A stretch of DNA of 64,000 nt, from positions 1-64,000 of the forward strand of contig WTFV01000002.1 of NCBI GenBank assembly GCA_011523845.1, in the 5' to 3' direction. Source of the DNA: Acidobacteriota bacterium (lineage in GTDB: Bacteria > Acidobacteriota > Vicinamibacteria > Vicinamibacterales > UBA8438). The first letter of the stretch is position 1. Every line of letters begins with the position of its first letter. The notes beneath the pieces are model-generated. The model ran no database searches, was not told the DNA's origin, and was given only the letters and a program-made list of their open reading frames with translations. Shown one piece after another: positions 61,320-64,000 of this stretch. The translations under genes were made by a program, and so were the position numbers.

Positions 61320-61348
61320 TTGCGCGCTCTTGACGACGGTGGTATGCT
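61320..61348 (+). promoter_or_regulatory. Candidate sigma-70-like promoter for pqq
   Basis: TTGCGC (61320-61325), a 17-base spacer, then TATGCT (61343-61348). It places transcription start near 61355 and a 45-base leader before pqqA. Nearby GC-rich short repeats (GGGACGGGGGCCTCGCC) at 61198-61260 precede it. Confidence 0.5.
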
Positions 61349-61401
61349 CCCTCATTCACGGTTTGCGGCGGTTTCTTCGGAACTACCAAGGAGTAGCCAA
61401 G

Positions 61402-61476
61402 ATGACCTGGACGAAGCCTGAGTTCAAGGCGATCTCGCTGTCGATGGAAGTGACGTTCTACGTCAACAGCCGCTAG
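61402..61476 (+). CDS. pqqA: PQQ precursor peptide PqqA
   Basis: 24 residues, too short for usual ORF calls. The peptide starts MTWTKPEFKAIS and carries the conserved substrate pair Glu16 and Tyr20 in MEVTFY, which PqqE and later enzymes fuse into pyrroloquinoline quinone. Sequence and length match the textbook PqqA closely. AAGGAGTAGCC provides a ribosome site. pqqB starts 24 bases after its stop. Confidence 0.95.
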   Translation: MTWTKPEFKAISLSMEVTFYVNSR

Positions 61477-61500
61477 GCGAGATCGACAGGGTCGTTCGCT

Positions 61501-62430
61501 GTGCGCGTTCGGATCCTGGGCTCGGCGGCCGGCGGCGGCCTGCCGCAGTGGAATTGCCGATGCCCGAACTGCTCTGGAGTGCGTGCGGGATCTTCCGAGA
61601 TTTCCGCACGCACCCAATCTTCCCTTGCGATTACCGCCGACGGCGATCGGTGGTTCCTCTTCAACGTATCCCCGGACATCCGGCAGCAGATCCAGTCGAC
61701 GCCCGAATTGACACCGTCCGGTAGCGGCGGGCGCGCCACGGCGATCGCGGGCTGCGTGCTCACGGACGCGGAGCTGGATCACATGTCCGGACTGCTCCTC
61801 ATCCGGGAGGGGTGCTCGTTCCCCGTCGTCTCGACGCCGCTGGTGCGCGAGTGGCTGACCGAGCACTTTCCGGTCGCGCCCGTGCTGTCGCACTTCGCGC
61901 CGCGTCCCTGGATCGACCTGCCGCTGGATGAGCCGACGGATTTGCCGGGCGGTTCGGACGGAGAACCCAGCGGCCTGCGCCTGCGCGCGTTCGAGGTGGG
62001 CCGCGACGTGCCGCGGTTCGTCGTCGGGACGGAAGCGGCCGACGCCGTGGGGTCCGTCATCGGGCTGGAGATTACGGACGTCGCCCGCGGCGCCCGGCTC
62101 GTGTACGCGCCCGGCGTGCCGGCCATCAACGATGCGTTGCGGGCGGCGGCCGACGGGGCCGACGCCCTCATGATGGACGGCACCTTCTGGTCGGACGAGG
62201 AGCCGCGCGAGACCGGCATCACCGATATCACGGCCCGGGAGATGGGCCATCTCCCGGTCGACGGCGGGGGCGGGAGCCTGGCATGGATCGGCGGCCTGCC
62301 GATTCGGCATCGCGTCTACGTGCACATCAACAACACGAACCCGATGCTGAACGACGCCGGCCCGCAGAGGCGCCGCGTCGACGCCGCGGGTGTCCGGGTC
62401 GGCGCCGACGGGGACGTGTTCGATCTCTAG
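61501..62430 (+). CDS. pqqB: PQQ biosynthesis protein PqqB
   Basis: 309 residues from GTG 61501. Metallo-beta-lactamase fold with the PqqB start VRILGSAAGGGLPQWNCRCP, including the N-terminal cysteine zinc site (NCRCPNC), and the degenerate metal motif TDAELDHMSGLLLIREG. Work on PqqB suggests it hydroxylates the crosslinked Tyr. A normal C-terminus (YVHINNTNPMLND) is present. Order pqqA-B-C-D-E is canonical. Confidence 0.94.
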   Translation: MRVRILGSAAGGGLPQWNCRCPNCSGVRAGSSEISARTQSSLAITADGDRWFLFNVSPDIRQQIQSTPELTPSGSGGRATAIAGCVLTDAELDHMSGLLLIREGCSFPVVSTPLVREWLTEHFPVAPVLSHFAPRPWIDLPLDEPTDLPGGSDGEPSGLRLRAFEVGRDVPRFVVGTEAADAVGSVIGLEITDVARGARLVYAPGVPAINDALRAAADGADALMMDGTFWSDEEPRETGITDITAREMGHLPVDGGGGSLAWIGGLPIRHRVYVHINNTNPMLNDAGPQRRRVDAAGVRVGADGDVFDL

Positions 62431-62491
62431 GCGCCGGGGAGCGGCCGCGGGCGGCGGAACGGCCGCCGCCGTGGATCGGTCGGGAGCGACA

Positions 62492-63208
62492 ATGAAACCG
62501 TGGTCACGGGACGAGTTCACCGAGCAGTTGCGGGCCATCGGACAGGCCCGCTACCACGACAAGCACCCGTTTCACCGGCTGATGAACGACGGCCGGCTGA
62601 GCCGGGAACAGCTTCAGCTCTGGGTCGCCAACCGCTTCTACTATCAGAAGAACATCCCGATCAAGGACGCGATCCTGTTGTCGCGGTGTCCCGATCGGGG
62701 TATCCGCCAGAAGTGGATCCAGCGAATCCACGACCATGACGGAACCGAGAGCGGTCCCGGCGGCATCGACAAGTGGCTGCGCCTGGCTGCGGCGGCGGGC
62801 GTGGCCCCGGAGGAGCTCGAGGACGATCGCCGGCTGCTGCCGGGTGTGCGCTACGCGGTCGATGCCTACGTGAAGTTCGTGGAGACGCGCCCGTGGGTGG
62901 AAGGAGTCGCCTCGTCGTTGACCGAGCTCTTTTCTCCCAACCTGATGGCGACGCGGCTGGCGGCCTTCGAGAAGCACTACACCTGGATCGATCCGGAGGC
63001 GCTGGCGTACTTCCGGTCGCGCCTGACGCAGGCGCCGCGCGACACCGACCACGGGCTGGGTATCGTGCTGGACCACTGCGCGACGCGCCCGGAGCAGGAA
63101 CGGGCGGCGGCGGCGCTGCGCTTCAAGTGCGATCTGCTCTGGGCGCAGCTCGATGCCGTCTATCATCAGTGCGTGACCCCGACCGACGGGGCGGCCGCGC
63201 GAGGGTGA
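62492..63208 (+). CDS. pqqC: PQQ synthase PqqC
   Basis: 238-residue cofactor-less oxidase that performs the final ring closure and eight-electron oxidation to PQQ. Conserved parts are RYHDKHPFHRLMNDGRLSRE, QLWVANRFYYQKNIPIKDA, RIHDHDGTESGPGGIDKWLR and FEKHYTWIDPEALAYFRSRL; the active-site His and Arg positions are intact. GGGAG precedes ATG 62492. Confidence 0.95.
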   Translation: MKPWSRDEFTEQLRAIGQARYHDKHPFHRLMNDGRLSREQLQLWVANRFYYQKNIPIKDAILLSRCPDRGIRQKWIQRIHDHDGTESGPGGIDKWLRLAAAAGVAPEELEDDRRLLPGVRYAVDAYVKFVETRPWVEGVASSLTELFSPNLMATRLAAFEKHYTWIDPEALAYFRSRLTQAPRDTDHGLGIVLDHCATRPEQERAAAALRFKCDLLWAQLDAVYHQCVTPTDGAAARG

Positions 63209-63239
63209 CCGGGTGGCCGGATGACGATGACCGGGTGAC

Positions 63240-63515
63240 ATGGGGGAGAGCATCAGGCGCCCCAGGCTGGCGCCGCACGCGCGGTACCGCTGGGACAAGG
63301 TCCGCAACGAGCATCAACTCGTGTTTCCCGAGGGGATGATGGTGCTCAACGAGCCGGGCAAGGCCATCGTCGAGCTGTGCGACGGGCGTTCGCTGGACGA
63401 GATGGTGGCGGCGCTCAAGGAGAAGTTCCCCGGAGCCGAGCCGGAGAACGACGTCCGGGAGTTCCTCGGCCAGCTCGCCGAGAGAGGACTGGTCAATGAT
63501 GCCGCCGCCGACTGA
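63240..63515 (+). CDS. pqqD: PqqA-binding chaperone PqqD
   Basis: 91 residues. The RiPP recognition element that presents PqqA to PqqE. Family features are PRLAPHARYRWDKVRNEHQL, LVFPEGMMVLNEPGKAIVEL and the helix CDGRSLDEMVAALKEKFPG. ATG 63240 lies 31 bases after pqqC; its end overlaps the pqqE start by 20 bases, coupling the two partners. Confidence 0.94.
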   Translation: MGESIRRPRLAPHARYRWDKVRNEHQLVFPEGMMVLNEPGKAIVELCDGRSLDEMVAALKEKFPGAEPENDVREFLGQLAERGLVNDAAAD

Positions 63516-64000
63516 GCTGCCCCGGCCGCGCGCGCTGCTCGCCGAGATCACCTACCGCTGTCCGCTGCAGTGTCCGTACTGCAGCAATCCGCTGGAGCTC
63601 GCCCGCTACAAGAGCGAGCTGGACACCGCCACCTGGGTGCGGGTGTTCGAGCAGGCGGCGGAGCTGGGCGTCGCGCAACTCCATCTCTCGGGCGGCGAGC
63701 CCCTCGTCCGCCGCGACATCCTCGACCTTTGCCGCGCCGCGCGCGACTGCGAGCTCTACTCGAACATGAGCACCGGAGCCACGGTGGCGGACCAGAAGAT
63801 GATCGAGCGCCTGCGCGAAGCCGGGCTCGATCACCTGCAAGTGAGCCTGCTCGATACCGATCCGGAGGCCAACGACTGGCTGGCCGCCGCCCCGTCCTTC
63901 GAACGCAAGCGCGCCGCCGTGCTCACCGCCAAGCGGATCGGGTTCCCGGTGACCCTCAACGTCGTCCTGCACCGGCACAACCTGGAGCGGATCGGGGAGG
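63496..64000 (+). CDS. pqqE: PqqE radical SAM enzyme (3' end outside window)
   Basis: 168 residues are visible to the window edge. The radical SAM site CPLQCPYC (TYRCPLQCPYCSNPLELARY) lies near residue 24, followed by LGVAQLHLSGGEPLVRRDI, typical of PqqE, which makes the Glu-Tyr carbon-carbon bond of PqqA. The SPASM domain would lie beyond the window. Start ATG 63496 or ATG 63499; AGAGGA lies upstream. Confidence 0.93.
   Translation, partial: MMPPPTELPRPRALLAEITYRCPLQCPYCSNPLELARYKSELDTATWVRVFEQAAELGVAQLHLSGGEPLVRRDILDLCRAARDCELYSNMSTGATVADQKMIERLREAGLDHLQVSLLDTDPEANDWLAAAPSFERKRAAVLTAKRIGFPVTLNVVLHRHNLERIGE

Noticed and set aside
61331..61348. TTGACG at 61331 as the pqq -35 box
   Set aside because: It is only six or seven bases from TATGCT, far too close; TTGCGC at 61320 has the right 17-base spacing.

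Overview
The window is about 64 kb of GC-rich DNA, densely coded on both strands, with no rRNA or tRNA gene that I can see. Its families point to an aerobic member of the Acidobacteriota, most likely Vicinamibacteria (an inference from gene content): an Oar-like TonB-dependent receptor, a VWA protein of the acidobacterial type, periplasmic BON and TPR proteins, many secreted proteins of unknown function, and quinoprotein chemistry.

Layout. 1-7 kb holds the receptor (cut by the window edge), a truncated AAA/PD-(D/E)XK gene, and VWA, BON and TPR envelope proteins. 7.1-16.9 kb is a complete quinohemoprotein amine dehydrogenase (qhp) locus: flavin monooxygenase, diheme alpha subunit, radical SAM/SPASM enzyme, CTQ-bearing gamma subunit, beta-propeller subunit, ABC transporter and subtilisin-like protease. 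17-20.7 kb holds a hicBA module whose toxin frame is broken at a CA repeat, a serine hydrolase, and an ImmA/IrrE-DUF4411 pair. 20.8-29.9 kb holds an acetamidase-like enzyme, cytochrome c, VKOR, a 2H phosphoesterase, MidA, a DegP-like protease, an M24 peptidase and a lipoprotein. 30-40 kb is mostly housekeeping: nadK, tlyA, a polyprenyl synthase, xseB, xseA, ymdB, rpoZ, gatCA and a methyltransferase. 40.3-46 kb holds acnA, a RelE-type toxin-antitoxin cassette and pepF. 46-59.7 kb holds secreted enzymes, an AIPR phage-resistance gene beside abiE remnants, a metalloprotease with plant-type LRRs, two transporters, an M20 peptidase and an orphan BrnA antitoxin. 59.8-64 kb holds a MATE exporter and pqqABCDE, cut by the window edge.

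How it works together. The qhp genes should build one periplasmic enzyme. QhpD crosslinks the gamma subunit and QhpG hydroxylates its tryptophan. QhpE removes the leader, QhpF exports the product, and alpha (two hemes c) plus beta complete the amine-oxidising complex. The PQQ genes supply cofactor to quinoprotein dehydrogenases elsewhere. The window therefore carries two unrelated peptide-derived quinone pathways, each with a radical SAM/SPASM enzyme.

The accessory layer is marked by decay. At least four toxin-antitoxin or defence loci are truncated or frameshifted (AAA/PD-(D/E)XK, hicA, abiE, brnT). A roughly 160-bp MITE-like repeat occurs three times, and a REP-like hairpin family recurs between genes. 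Both seem to have left marks in the gap before qhpF.
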